DNA of 64,000 nucleotides from Tumidithrix helvetica (lineage in GTDB: Bacteria; Cyanobacteriota; Cyanobacteriia; Pseudanabaenales; Pseudanabaenaceae): assembly GCF_965232925.1 (NCBI RefSeq), contig NZ_CBDDRA010000012.1, positions 1 to 64,000 on the forward strand. Reading direction: 5' to 3'. A program made the translations under genes and the position numbers. Under the pieces are notes generated by a model. The model did no database searches. It was not told where the DNA came from and worked only from the letters and a program-made list of their open reading frames with translations. This document shows, in pieces, positions 1 to 8,204 of this stretch; position 1 is the first letter of the stretch, and the number at the start of each line of letters is the position of its first letter.

Positions 1-90
1 AACGCGATCGCAGATGCACTTAACACTGTGACGAAGAAGGATATTGTAGGATGGTATTCAGATTGTGATGCCAAGACGGTTCTCCTATAA
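1..90 (+). CDS. IS630-family-like transposase, C-terminal tail (partial)
   Basis: An open frame enters from the left edge and runs 29 codons to a TAA at 88-90. The visible end has the pattern AL-x2-VT-x2-DI-x-GWY-x2-C, which I know from the C-termini of IS630/Tc1-type transposases in cyanobacteria. Only the tail is visible, so catalytic residues cannot be checked and the call rests on that pattern. It lies just upstream of the NACHT gene, whose 5' region looks damaged, so an insertion may have disturbed that gene. No terminal inverted repeat or TA duplication could be defined from this side. Confidence 0.5.
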   Translation, partial: NAIADALNTVTKKDIVGWYSDCDAKTVLL

Positions 91-129
91 TCCCGTCCTC
101 GTTAACATGAAAACCGCGATATTGGACAA

Positions 130-264
130 ATGCAGGGGAAAAATATTCAGAATGTGGCAGCTGGTGGTGAAGGAACGCAAATTAACGATCCTCAAGCACC
201 AATTTTGCAAGGTATTAGCAATAGCACTATTTCATTTAACTACTTTGCTAAGCCTCCCAATTGA
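130..264 (+). pseudogene. N-terminal remnant in frame with the NACHT gene
   Basis: A 44-codon frame opens with ATG at 130 and ends with TGA at 262-264. It is in the same reading frame as the NACHT protein, which resumes directly after the stop. Its residues include the stretch NVAAGGEGTQIND and, further on, ILQGISNSTISFNYF. This Gly/Asn-rich, beta-like sequence resembles leader segments that often precede the helical linker of cyanobacterial NACHT and other STAND proteins (from memory, not a search). The simplest reading is that one TGA splits an originally longer protein. A separate short peptide or readthrough is possible. The frame is closed further upstream by TAA at 103-105. Confidence 0.4.
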
Positions 265-279
265 CCAGAGTCGCCCGAA

Positions 280-2517
280 GTGGATCGGGAAAAGTTAAAT
301 CCTGCTACTGCAAATATGGCTGATATTGACGCACTCGTGCGAGAGGTGCGATCGCGTTGTCACGCTGATATTATGCGCCAATGCGGGAAAATGAAGATTT
401 TGAATATGGAGCAAGCGATCGCGCTTGATGACATTTACACGGACGTGCAAATTTTCGATCGGGTATTGAGCAAACAATTTAAAGCTATGCTCGAATATCA
501 AGAGGAAACAGCAAATGTTGATTTTAACCAGTATGGCTTTTATGGTTTGGAACTCAAAACGGAACGTATCGCTGGAATTGAAGCTGTGCAGCGTTATGAC
601 AAATTAATGGTGTTGGGGAGACCGGGAGCGGGGAAGACAACTTTTCTCAAACGATTGGCACTTTTATGTCTAGGTGGATCGATCTTTGCCGATTGCGTCC
701 CAATTTTTGTGACGTTGCAGGAATATTACAAAACCAAACTGAGTTTGTTTGACTTTGTTTGGCAGAAATATCAAGCGTTTCTAACTAAGGTGGAACTGCA
801 ACAACTGCTTAATGCGGGTAGAGGTTTTGTGCTGCTTGATGGTTTGGATGAAGTTAGTCAGGTAGAGGTTGCACGGATCTCGAAAATCATTCAAGACTGG
901 GCTGGAGCGTTTTCGGGTCGCCTCATCGTCACCTGTCGGCTTGCCGCAAAGGAATCGATTTTCCAAGATTTCAAAGAGGTTCAGGTTGCAGATTTTAATG
1001 ATAATCAAGTCGAAAGCTTTGTGGCAAAATGGTTTCAAGCCAAAGCACCTCAGAAGATAGAAGCCTTCTTGGGCAAATTGGAAGCTAATTCACGCATCAA
1101 GGAACAGGCAAGAAATCCACTTTTACTGACGCTGCTATGTCTGATTTTTGAGGAAGAGACAAACCTGATCGAAAATCGCGCCGAACTGTACGCGAAGGGC
1201 ATCGATCTGCTGCTCGAAAAATGGGATAACAGTCGTGACAAGGAACGCGATCTGATTTACAAAAATCTCTCTACCAAGCGTAAAGAAGATTTACTCAGTC
1301 AAATGGCATGGGCGACCTTTGGAGAAAACAATTATTTCTTCAAGCGAGAACGTGGCGCTGACCTAATTGCTGCCTATATCCAAAACTTACCCGAAGCTGC
1401 GAACGATCCTGAAACCTTGATTGTTGACAGTAAAAAGATCCTCAATTCCATCGAAGCGCAACATGGATTATTAATGGAACGAGCTAGTGACATCTATTCG
1501 TTTTCGCATTTGACTTTCCATGAATATTTTGTCGCACGGGAAATCATCACTGTTCGGAATTCTTCACCTGAAGCGGTGCAAACTCTAATCGGTTATCTTC
1601 ACGACAAACGCTGGCGCGAAGTGTTTTTAATTGCGACCGAGATGTCAACCAAAGCTGACGATTTATTGTTGGCGATGAAAAAGGCGATCGATGCCATTCT
1701 GGCAAAAGATACCAAACTACAAAAGATGTTGGTATGGGTCAGAGAAAAAGCAATTTCTGTTAAAGCTCCATACAAACCTGCCGCATTAAGAGCCTTCTAC
1801 CTCGACCTTACCCTTGCCCTCGACCTCACGATCGACAGCTCTCTCACCCTCACGATCAACAGCTCTCTCACCCTCACCCGCCGCCACTCTCTCGACCACT
1901 CTCTCGACCGCTTTCTCGACCACTCTCTCTCCCTCTCTCCCTCTCCCTCTCTCTCCCTCGACCTCGACTTTGACCGCGACCTTGACCGCGACCTTGACCT
2001 CAACCTTGATCGCTCCCTCGCCCACTCCCTCTCCCTCGCTCCCTCCCTCGCCTTCGACCCCTCCCACGTCTTCTACGGCTCTCCCTCCCTCTTCCACTCC
2101 CTCGCCCAAACTTTCGGCTACTCCCTCTACTGCTCTCTTAAAATCGGTGACAAAGTATTATACCGGACTTTGCAAGCACTTAAAGTTTGGTTACCCCCTC
2201 GAGCGGCATCTCATAAAGTTCGTAAAGCTTGGTGGGAAAAGGATGGAAAGCAATGGCTCAAAGACTTGCGCCAAACTATGATCAAATATCGTAAGATTGG
2301 TTATGACTGGCAGTTCACCTCTGAACAAAAAGAAATACTTCGGCAATATTACAATGCTAATAAGCTGCTAGTAGATTGCCTCAACAGCAAATCTTACGTC
2401 AGCCGTGAGGTGCGCCAACACATCGAAGATACATTGCTTTTGCCATTCGCCGACATTAAACCGATCGCTGATTCAGATACTCCCAAACGAGGTTTCTGGC
2501 AGCGGCTATTCTCATGA
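280..2517 (+). CDS. NACHT-domain NTPase (bNACHT / STAND conflict protein)
   Basis: A protein of 745 residues from a GTG start; an in-frame ATG lies at residue 13. Residues about 15-100 form the helical segment usually found before cyanobacterial NACHT domains. The NACHT core has Walker A GRPGAGKT (113-120) and Walker B VLLDGLDE (184-191). Helical regions follow to about residue 500. Residues about 505-620 are low-complexity alternating Leu/Ser/Asp/Thr, encoded by a polypyrimidine tract. The end (about 690-735; WQFTSEQKEIL, then a conserved CL and YVSREVR) resembles the Cys/His-containing C-terminal module of bNACHT proteins. Such proteins act as NTP-dependent switches, several in phage defence; the trigger and effector here are unknown. 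An in-frame TGA at 262 suggests N-terminal loss, so function is uncertain. Confidence 0.85.
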   Translation: MDREKLNPATANMADIDALVREVRSRCHADIMRQCGKMKILNMEQAIALDDIYTDVQIFDRVLSKQFKAMLEYQEETANVDFNQYGFYGLELKTERIAGIEAVQRYDKLMVLGRPGAGKTTFLKRLALLCLGGSIFADCVPIFVTLQEYYKTKLSLFDFVWQKYQAFLTKVELQQLLNAGRGFVLLDGLDEVSQVEVARISKIIQDWAGAFSGRLIVTCRLAAKESIFQDFKEVQVADFNDNQVESFVAKWFQAKAPQKIEAFLGKLEANSRIKEQARNPLLLTLLCLIFEEETNLIENRAELYAKGIDLLLEKWDNSRDKERDLIYKNLSTKRKEDLLSQMAWATFGENNYFFKRERGADLIAAYIQNLPEAANDPETLIVDSKKILNSIEAQHGLLMERASDIYSFSHLTFHEYFVAREIITVRNSSPEAVQTLIGYLHDKRWREVFLIATEMSTKADDLLLAMKKAIDAILAKDTKLQKMLVWVREKAISVKAPYKPAALRAFYLDLTLALDLTIDSSLTLTINSSLTLTRRHSLDHSLDRFLDHSLSLSPSPSLSLDLDFDRDLDRDLDLNLDRSLAHSLSLAPSLAFDPSHVFYGSPSLFHSLAQTFGYSLYCSLKIGDKVLYRTLQALKVWLPPRAASHKVRKAWWEKDGKQWLKDLRQTMIKYRKIGYDWQFTSEQKEILRQYYNANKLLVDCLNSKSYVSREVRQHIEDTLLLPFADIKPIADSDTPKRGFWQRLFS
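1795..2140 (+). repeat. Polypyrimidine low-complexity tract inside the NACHT gene
   Basis: About 345 bases on the plus strand are strongly C/T-rich, built from imperfect units such as CTCTCTCGACC, CTCACGATC and GACCTTGACCGCGAC. The unit around 1840 (CGATCGACAGCTCTCTCACC) recurs almost identically at 1851-1871. In protein terms it gives alternating L-S, L-D and L-T dipeptides. All three forward frames and the reverse strand stay open across it, so overlapping frames here are composition artefacts. Such tracts are prone to slippage and copy-number change. Confidence 0.85.
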
Positions 2518-2525
2518 AATCTCAT

Positions 2526-2555
2526 GATTTTGGGAAAGTTGTCAAAGGCAATCGA
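2526..2555. repeat. 30-base near-identical copy of a DUF29 gene segment
   Basis: Bases 2526-2555 match bases 3270-3299, inside the DUF29 gene, with only two differences; both contain TTGTCAAAGGCAAT. The copy sits between the NACHT stop and the neighbouring minus-strand gene, in the same orientation as the source. It looks like a scar of an earlier DUF29 copy or of a duplication. Confidence 0.75.
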
Positions 2556-2562
2556 TCGCTCT

Positions 2563-3171
2563 CTAAGCAAAATAGACTTGAAAAGGACTAGCTAAAATAC
2601 CCAGTAGCTTAGCGATTTCTTTAATAAAATAATCTTCTAGATCGATCCAAATAGTTTTTTCTTCAAGCCGCAAAAACTTCCAAATCATTCCCGTTGTCAC
2701 AACACCATAAATAGGGAAGTTTCTATCGCTTCTGGCATTAAAGCGTTGGGCAGCCACCATTTCGGCGATACATTGACCTAAGCCACCCTTAATATTTTCA
2801 TTTTTTGCTTCGACCAACGTCATCACTGGACAGGAAATCTCATAGATTTCACTAGAAGCCGTCAAAACAAAATCACAAAATCCATTTAAACCAACTTCTG
2901 CATCAACATTAAATTCCGATCCAGAGAAAAATCCCACCTGCTCGTGAAAAATCTGACGGATTTCCAACAAGGTGGGTGCAATTAACAGCTCAGAGCGTGC
3001 CTTTTCGGTATTAATTGCATTCGCAATGGAAAGATTTCGTTTAAGGGTTTGTTGCAGATAATCACTTACAACCAAGGGCTGAATATCCACAAATAGATTT
3101 TCCGACTCTTTCACTGTCAACCCAAATTTTTCTTGTACTTGAGCAATAGTTTTAAATTCGCTATAGGACAT
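2563..3171 (-). CDS. Conserved hypothetical protein, possible PD-(D/E)XK-type fold
   Basis: A protein of about 202 residues read from ATG at 3171. A longer version from 3216 would overlap the stop of the upstream DUF29 gene and adds 15 residues of unlikely composition, so I chose the internal start, whose MSYSEFKTIAQVQEKFGL opening looks like a natural N-terminus. The middle contains CDFVLTASS and then VEAKNENIKGGLGQCIAEM. Acidic residue, strand and E-x-K followed by a Gly/Gln-rich helix resemble the catalytic signature of PD-(D/E)XK nucleases and of restriction-subunit-like proteins common in cyanobacteria. Nuclease activity is inference; the family is otherwise uncharacterised. It lies downstream of DUF29 on the same strand and may be co-transcribed with it. 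Confidence 0.6.
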   Translation of the reverse strand: MSYSEFKTIAQVQEKFGLTVKESENLFVDIQPLVVSDYLQQTLKRNLSIANAINTEKARSELLIAPTLLEIRQIFHEQVGFFSGSEFNVDAEVGLNGFCDFVLTASSEIYEISCPVMTLVEAKNENIKGGLGQCIAEMVAAQRFNARSDRNFPIYGVVTTGMIWKFLRLEEKTIWIDLEDYFIKEIAKLLGILASPFQVYFA

Positions 3172-3208
3172 CGGTTTTGACCCCTGCTTGGTTAAATCGC
3201 ATTTTCTA

Positions 3209-3658
3209 TTACTCAATTAGATAGTCATCAGAGTTGATATCCAACACATCAGTTTTTGCAAAAGGACAAGATTTTGGGAAGGTTGTCAAAGGCAATTGAG
3301 TTTCTACTGAAGCCGCCTGACAAGCCGCAGCGTAACATTCATCAAATACTTCATCGAAATGACGCTTGAGGCTGGGGCTATTTTTAAAAGCCTTATTTAA
3401 TCTTCGAGAATGTTCGATAATCGTATAAGCCCAACTCGGCGATCTCTTCTGCGATTGATATCGCCACTTTAATAGATGTTGCATGACTCGAATCAAATTG
3501 CTTTCTACCGCATCTTTCTCGCTTCGACTCATGCCTTCGATTTCTTCCAGTAAATTTTCAAGATCCAAGCGCTCTACTTTCCCTTCTCTCAGTAAAGTTG
3601 CCGTTTCTTCTAACCAAAGATTAAAGTCAGTCTCATAAAGAGTTTTTGCAGCAATCAT
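3209..3658 (-). CDS. DUF29 domain-containing protein
   Basis: A protein of 149 residues that is almost entirely one DUF29 domain, a helical family greatly expanded in cyanobacteria and of unknown function. The hallmarks are YETDFNLWLEETATLLREG near the start, DLENLLEEIEGMSRSEK at about residues 35-50 and LIRVMQHLLKWRYQ at about 60-75. DUF29 genes are often multicopy and mobile within a genome. A 30-base segment of this gene is repeated at 2526-2555. The gene is read away from the downstream GUN4 region and possibly shares a transcript with the nuclease-like hypothetical that follows it on the minus strand. Confidence 0.9.
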   Translation of the reverse strand: MIAAKTLYETDFNLWLEETATLLREGKVERLDLENLLEEIEGMSRSEKDAVESNLIRVMQHLLKWRYQSQKRSPSWAYTIIEHSRRLNKAFKNSPSLKRHFDEVFDECYAAACQAASVETQLPLTTFPKSCPFAKTDVLDINSDDYLIE

Positions 3659-3781
3659 CTCATCGATCCCGATCGTAAAATCTAACCTTCGATCGAAATT
3701 ATATCACTCAATTTTTCTAGACTTCTTGCCTCCTTGTTTTCAGGTATCATGTACCTAACTGCGATCCTATCTGATTTGTGT

Positions 3782-3809
3782 GTAGGGGCAATTCATGAAT
3801 TGCCCCTAC
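3782..3809. repeat. Perfect 28-base palindrome, dispersed cyanobacterial type
   Basis: Each 14-base arm reads GTAGGGGCAATTCA followed by its exact reverse complement, with no loop. This palindrome is a frequent intergenic element in cyanobacteria and is known for generating spurious peptides containing VGAIHELPL. A relative with the same core (GGCAATTCA and its complement) lies at 44631-44664. The 82-codon frame across it (3734-3982) is therefore not annotated as a gene. Confidence 0.85.
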
Positions 3810-4008
3810 GATTCTATGCAGAAGAAAGAATCTCTTATGGATCATTTAGGATTACTATAATTGCAGTGCATCGACCAAGTTCAAACCTATTGAAGGAATG
3901 CGAGAATCAATTCATGCAAACTCCCCCTAGAGATCGCAGTGAATTGCTTCAACTCCTGCTTTTTTGCAGCGATCGCATATAAATTCAGCCATTCTAAATC
4001 TCATACCC

Positions 4009-4776
4009 ATGACGAGTAACGATCCAAAACAGCCCCAAAAGCGTGATGTCGTATTAGGCGGTCAAGCGGCGATGCCCAAAGCAGGCGTGGTCTTAGGTGG
4101 CTTAGAGGGCGTACAAAGGCGCATCTCCGATCGCAACCAAGACATTGAATATCGGATCGCGGCGTTACAAGAAGCATTAAATTACGGTCAGAGAGGATTG
4201 GATCTGTTAATTCGGTCGTTAAAGGACAAGTCCGAGCAAATTCAATGGTCAGCTTACGAACTATTGCGCGATCGCAGCGAACCAAGAGTCAAACTCGCCC
4301 TAGAACTTTTCTCAAACAGCGGTGTGGTCTATATGCCCCTACGCGACCTGTTGGCGGCGGGTAAATGGCGGCAGGCAGATTTAGAAACAACAGCGATTAT
4401 GCGGCAGCTTTGCAAGCTCGATGTCGGCGATCGCCTCAATGCGGCGCATTTCACCCGATTTCCCTGTGAAGACTTGGGGCTGATCGATCGCCTCTGGCGT
4501 AAATATAGCAACGGTCATTTTGGATTTAGCGTCCAACAACCGATCTGGCGTCGGTGCGACCAAAGCCGTTGGGATAAAGGCGAAGCATGGGCATTATTTG
4601 GCGATCGCGTCGGGTGGCGCGCCAGCTTCTTTTTATTTGAAGCCTACCACTGGAAGCAATATCGCGAACTCACGTTTAATCTCTCTGCCCCCAGAGGTCA
4701 TCTTCCCTTTGTCAGTGGTATTTTTACTATGGAAGCGATCGCCAACCGATTGATTAGCTGCCGCACCGATTCGTGA
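4009..4776 (+). CDS. GUN4 domain protein with N-terminal HEAT-like helices
   Basis: The chosen ATG at 4009 gives 256 residues; an in-frame upstream start at 3964 lies in weak sequence. Residues about 45-110 form paired helices (EYRIAALQEALNYGQRGLD and later repeats) of the HEAT type. Residues about 115-250 are a GUN4 domain: LLAAGKWRQADLETTAIM, then FPCEDLGLIDRLWRKYSNG and FGFSVQQPIW. GUN4 binds protoporphyrin and Mg-protoporphyrin and stimulates Mg-chelatase in chlorophyll synthesis. Cyanobacteria also have several GUN4 paralogues fused to other domains, whose roles are less clear, so I do not assign the canonical gun4 symbol. The next gene starts 8 bases after the stop, suggesting co-transcription. 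Confidence 0.88.
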   Translation: MTSNDPKQPQKRDVVLGGQAAMPKAGVVLGGLEGVQRRISDRNQDIEYRIAALQEALNYGQRGLDLLIRSLKDKSEQIQWSAYELLRDRSEPRVKLALELFSNSGVVYMPLRDLLAAGKWRQADLETTAIMRQLCKLDVGDRLNAAHFTRFPCEDLGLIDRLWRKYSNGHFGFSVQQPIWRRCDQSRWDKGEAWALFGDRVGWRASFFLFEAYHWKQYRELTFNLSAPRGHLPFVSGIFTMEAIANRLISCRTDS

Positions 4777-4783
4777 TTTTTCC

Positions 4784-5614
4784 GTGACTTTACTGATAGC
4801 GCCTAGCCAAATTCTCGAAGCCAGACTGATGGAAGCGATCGCTTTGGAGTTCGATGGTGAGTTCAATCGTGAAATCGCTCCTGAATTCGCTGCTGAATTT
4901 AACGAATCGATTTGTGCAAGGCTTAAACCTGCTCAATTACTGGTAAAAGCGGGTTATCCCAAGTATTCCTCTGACGCAACCTGCCATTACACGACTTCGG
5001 TCAGTTTAAGTCTGGGCAATTTGTGCCAGCTCGATCCTCTCATCATCGCGAATCGTTTGAATGGAAGGCTAGATGCGATCGCGGATTCTCAATTTACTGC
5101 CAAAGTATCAGAAAAAGGGTGGCTCAACTTTGAACTCAGCGATCGCTTCCTAATCGATTGCTTAGCAGCTTTATATGACTGGCAACCCGATTCGCATATC
5201 AACACGAACTATGAGGCTCCGTGGGAAGTGCAATATGCCTATACCCGTTGTTGTGCTTTACTCAGACTCGCAGAACGGGAGGGCTTACTTCGCGATCGAC
5301 AGATTCCCTTTAGATGGCAGCCCTTCGAGCCTAAACAGAAATTCCTATTTCAAGAACCTGTAGAAATTCAGTTGGTGATGGCGCAGTTGGCGATCGCCGA
5401 TCGGCTCACCCATGCATCTGCATCTATCTCCGCACCGATGACTTTAAAACTATGTGAAGCGCTAGCAAAAAGTTTTCTCAGCTTTTATGATGCTTACCGT
5501 ATCTTTGGTGTCAGTCAAAATCAGGCGGTAATACGAGTCAGTTTGCTATGTCTTACGCAAAAACTCTTGATTTTTCTCGCCCCTGCCCCCGTTACAAACT
5601 GTACCGCTTTGTGA
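4784..5614 (+). CDS. Stand-alone ArgRS-like protein with DALR anticodon-binding domain
   Basis: A protein of 276 residues, far shorter than the 590-residue ArgS encoded at 20998. The first 120 residues resemble the additional N-terminal domain of arginyl-tRNA synthetase, including the GWLNFELSDRF stretch matching the GFINF-type motif. Residues about 145-260 resemble the DALR anticodon-binding domain, with VQYAYTRCCALLRLAE. The catalytic Rossmann core with its HIGH and KMSK motifs is absent. Similar DALR-only proteins are annotated in many cyanobacteria, but their role is not established. Binding of tRNA or regulation by tRNA is plausible inference. It follows the GUN4 gene by 8 bases. Confidence 0.75.
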   Translation: MTLLIAPSQILEARLMEAIALEFDGEFNREIAPEFAAEFNESICARLKPAQLLVKAGYPKYSSDATCHYTTSVSLSLGNLCQLDPLIIANRLNGRLDAIADSQFTAKVSEKGWLNFELSDRFLIDCLAALYDWQPDSHINTNYEAPWEVQYAYTRCCALLRLAEREGLLRDRQIPFRWQPFEPKQKFLFQEPVEIQLVMAQLAIADRLTHASASISAPMTLKLCEALAKSFLSFYDAYRIFGVSQNQAVIRVSLLCLTQKLLIFLAPAPVTNCTAL

Positions 5615-5881
5615 TATAAAACAGCCAAAAATTGTAAAGCTAGTTTTTATTTAAGAGGCAATATGACCAAATCGATCGAAGTTACATATTTCAGCTTAGT
5701 GAGAATGGCTTAGAACCTACAACGAATCGTTGACGTAGGTGGCTATAATCATGTCAACAAATCCATCAAACCCCAATTTATAGATCCAGCTAACATCTGT
5801 TCGTACTTCGATCGAGACTGCCTTTGTAAAATTTTCCCTCATGCCCAAACCGACGCCGATCGAGTTTCCTAATTATTACTC

Positions 5882-6661
5882 ATGCTAAAGACTCCCGTTT
5901 CAGTTTCAAAATTGCCAGGTACAGCTACAGAAGCACAAACTTCTACGATTCCCCGTCCACCAGCCACTAGAGGCGAATTAAATGACGGGGGCAATCAAGG
6001 CAAACCTCTAATTGTAAGCCTTGAGAATGTCAAAAAGACCTACAATAACGGCGCAGTCGGTCTAAACTGCGTTAATTTTGAACTCTTTCAAGGAGATTTT
6101 AAGTTTGTCACAGGTCACTCGGGTTCTGGTAAATCCACCTTGCTGAAATTACTGTATGGCGCAGAGCAGGCAACTTACGGCGATGTAATTGTCAATGGCA
6201 TTAACTTAAATACCCTAAAAGGCAATGCGCTAGCCATGTTGCGGCGACGGATTGGCATTGTCTTTCAAGACTACAAGCTTGTGCCCCGTCGCACAGTGTC
6301 TGAGAATGTGGCACTCGTTTTGATGGCACAGGGTTTTACCCATAAAGAAATTCAGCGTCGCCTTCAACCCGCGCTCAAAATGGTAGGGCTGACCCATAAA
6401 GCCGATTGTTTTCCCGAGGAACTCTCTGGCGGAGAGCAGCAAAGGACTAGTATTGCCAGAGCGATCGTCAACACGCCGCCCCTATTACTAGCCGATGAAC
6501 CCACAGGGAACCTTGATGCTGAGAACGCATGGCAGGTGATCAAAATCCTTAAAAAGCTCAATTCTTTTGGGGTGACGGTTTTAGTCACAACCCACGACGA
6601 GCAAATGGTACGCGCTGCCAATCATCCTGTAATCCATCTTCGGGATGGCTATGTAGTTTAG
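5882..6661 (+). CDS. ftsE: Cell-division ABC-type ATPase FtsE
   Basis: A protein of 259 residues with a disordered leader of about 45 residues before the ATPase. It has Walker A GHSGSGKST, the Q-loop in VFQDYKLVP, the signature LSGGEQQR, Walker B LLLADEPTGNLD and the H-loop TTHDEQ. The start of the core and the strong FtsE-like signature, together with FtsX 41 bases downstream, support the name. FtsE is the cytoplasmic ATPase of the FtsEX complex, which regulates peptidoglycan hydrolases at the division site rather than acting as a transporter. The region upstream (5615-5881) holds no recognisable gene and presumably contains the promoter. Confidence 0.93.
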   Translation: MLKTPVSVSKLPGTATEAQTSTIPRPPATRGELNDGGNQGKPLIVSLENVKKTYNNGAVGLNCVNFELFQGDFKFVTGHSGSGKSTLLKLLYGAEQATYGDVIVNGINLNTLKGNALAMLRRRIGIVFQDYKLVPRRTVSENVALVLMAQGFTHKEIQRRLQPALKMVGLTHKADCFPEELSGGEQQRTSIARAIVNTPPLLLADEPTGNLDAENAWQVIKILKKLNSFGVTVLVTTHDEQMVRAANHPVIHLRDGYVV

Positions 6662-6702
6662 ATTCGGTATTTGACTCAAACAACTGACAACTAAAAAACA
6701 CC

Positions 6703-7605
6703 ATGTTCAGATTTTTTGCCAAAATTGATTACCTCCTGCGAGAAACATTTCTCGGACTCAGGCGCGGCGGCTGGATGAACTGGGCTGCGATTAGTACGGT
6801 GGCAGTTTTGCTGTTTCTATTTGGTGCGAGTTTACAAGTTACATGGCAGCTCGAAAATGTCTTGGGACAAATGGGCAATCAACTCGAAATCTCAGTTTAT
6901 TTGAACGAAAATGTCTCGGCTGAAACCATAAAACCGCGATTGCTGCTATTAGATGGCGTGGCGGATGTCGATATCATCTCTAAAGATGAGGCATGGAAGG
7001 CACTCCTCAAAGATATGGGGAAAGGAGATTCCCGTGATGCCACGCAGCAATTAGGCGGCAACCCCCTTGTTGATGAGCTTAAGGTGCGTTCGGTGAAAGC
7101 CGATCGCGTGCCTGATGTGGCAAAACGCATATCTAGCATCAGTGGGGTGAATGAGGTTTGGTATACCAATGAAGTCGTCGAACGTTTAGGACAACTGCGT
7201 CGTGCCATGGGTAATAGCAGTATTGTTTTGGTGGCAATTTTCACGGTGATTGCGATCGCGGTGATCACAACCACCATTCGTCTGATTGTCTTGGCTAGAA
7301 AGCGAGAAATTGAGGTAATGCAACTGGTTGGGGCAACGGCAACATGGATTTATTTTCCGTTTGTCTTGCAGGGTGTTGTGTTTGGCATTGTTGGGGCAGC
7401 GATCGCCTATATGATGCTGGCGGTAATTTTAAATTTGCTTTCTGATGTGATTCTCAATCAGCCTGAGTTGATCAAGTCTTTGACGGTCGGAATGCTAACC
7501 GATCTTAGGGTGCAGTTTTTATTGCCAGTAATCTTGATTGCGTTTGGCTCTACGATCGGCGTGCTTGGCAGCTTACTTGCAGTACGGCGTTTTTCATTTA
7601 GCTAA
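6703..7605 (+). CDS. ftsX: Cell-division protein FtsX
   Basis: A protein of 300 residues with the FtsX layout: a short cytoplasmic N-terminus (YLLRETFLGLRRGGWMNW), a first membrane segment at about 27-48, a large extracytoplasmic domain at about 50-165 and three more membrane segments at about 175-197, 220-245 and 270-292. The sequence LARKREIEVMQLVGAT after the second segment is the conserved coupling element of the family. It pairs with FtsE upstream to regulate cell-wall hydrolases during division. The stop is followed after 24 bases by tRNA-Arg. Confidence 0.93.
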   Translation: MFRFFAKIDYLLRETFLGLRRGGWMNWAAISTVAVLLFLFGASLQVTWQLENVLGQMGNQLEISVYLNENVSAETIKPRLLLLDGVADVDIISKDEAWKALLKDMGKGDSRDATQQLGGNPLVDELKVRSVKADRVPDVAKRISSISGVNEVWYTNEVVERLGQLRRAMGNSSIVLVAIFTVIAIAVITTTIRLIVLARKREIEVMQLVGATATWIYFPFVLQGVVFGIVGAAIAYMMLAVILNLLSDVILNQPELIKSLTVGMLTDLRVQFLLPVILIAFGSTIGVLGSLLAVRRFSFS

Positions 7606-7629
7606 AAATCTGCTATGATCGCGGCGTTA

Positions 7630-7702
7630 GGGCATGTAGCTCAGTGGATAGAGCACCAGGTTCCGGTCCTGGGTGTCGGGGGTTCGATCCCCTCCATGCT
7701 CG
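7630..7702 (+). tRNA. tRNA-Arg (anticodon CCG)
   Basis: A 73-base cloverleaf. The acceptor stem is GGGCATG paired with CATGCTC (7695-7701) with one G-T wobble, and the discriminator is G at 7702. The D arm contains AGCTCAGTGGATAGAGC. The anticodon arm is CCAGG, loop TTCCGGT, CCTGG, giving anticodon CCG for CGG arginine codons. The T arm has loop TTCGATC. CCA is not encoded. Confidence 0.96.
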
Positions 7703-7724
7703 TTTTGTACGGTAACTAAAGCGT

Positions 7725-8204
7725 TTAGTTTTCGATCTTTCGTTTATTAAGCCATTTACTTAGAATGTAACGATCTTGCTGTTTAAATCCTTTCTTGATG
7801 TAAAACTTATGCGCGATCGCATTCCGATGATCCACAAGCAAATGCATCACAGGCATGTTCATGCTCTGGCAAAAATCCTCTAAAAACCGAAATACCTCTT
7901 TTCCGATACCCTTGCCGCGATGGGGCGATCGCAAAAATAACTCATCTACCATGGCATTGCGTCCGTGGGTTTCTAGGCTATAGGTAAAAATGAGTGCCAC
8001 GTAACCAGCCAGATGTTTCTGCGTTTCACTTTCCTCATCATAAATCAGCCAAATGCGTCCAAAGGTCTCATCGCTGAGCAACCCCAATACGGCATCGATC
8101 ACACCGCGATCGAAGTTCATATGCTCAAACATATAAAACTCCTGCACCAATTCGATCAGAGGATCGATATCAATAAATTCAGCTAATTTAAATGTAATTG
8201 CCAT
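7725..8204 (-). CDS. GNAT-family N-acetyltransferase
   Basis: A protein of 159 residues with a single GNAT fold. The acetyl-CoA binding loop is seen as FLRSPHRGKGIGKEVFRFLE at about residues 89-108 (R/Q-x-x-G-x-G/A type), preceded by the strand GRNAMVDEL and followed by LVDHRNAIAHKFYIKKGF, the usual C-terminal helix and strand. The substrate cannot be inferred. The gene lies tail to tail with the tRNA-Arg gene. The family includes small-molecule and protein acetyltransferases. Confidence 0.88.
   Translation of the reverse strand: MAITFKLAEFIDIDPLIELVQEFYMFEHMNFDRGVIDAVLGLLSDETFGRIWLIYDEESETQKHLAGYVALIFTYSLETHGRNAMVDELFLRSPHRGKGIGKEVFRFLEDFCQSMNMPVMHLLVDHRNAIAHKFYIKKGFKQQDRYILSKWLNKRKIEN

Noticed and set aside
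1786..2281. Long frames on both strands across the NACHT repeat tract (Glu/Gly/Val-rich or Ser/Pro/Thr-rich)
   Set aside because: Their composition is a direct shadow of the polypyrimidine repeat; the NACHT frame alone continues into conserved sequence on both sides.
3734..3982. 82-codon frame containing VGAIHELPL
   Set aside because: It translates the dispersed palindrome, a well-known source of spurious cyanobacterial peptides, and the rest has no coding character.
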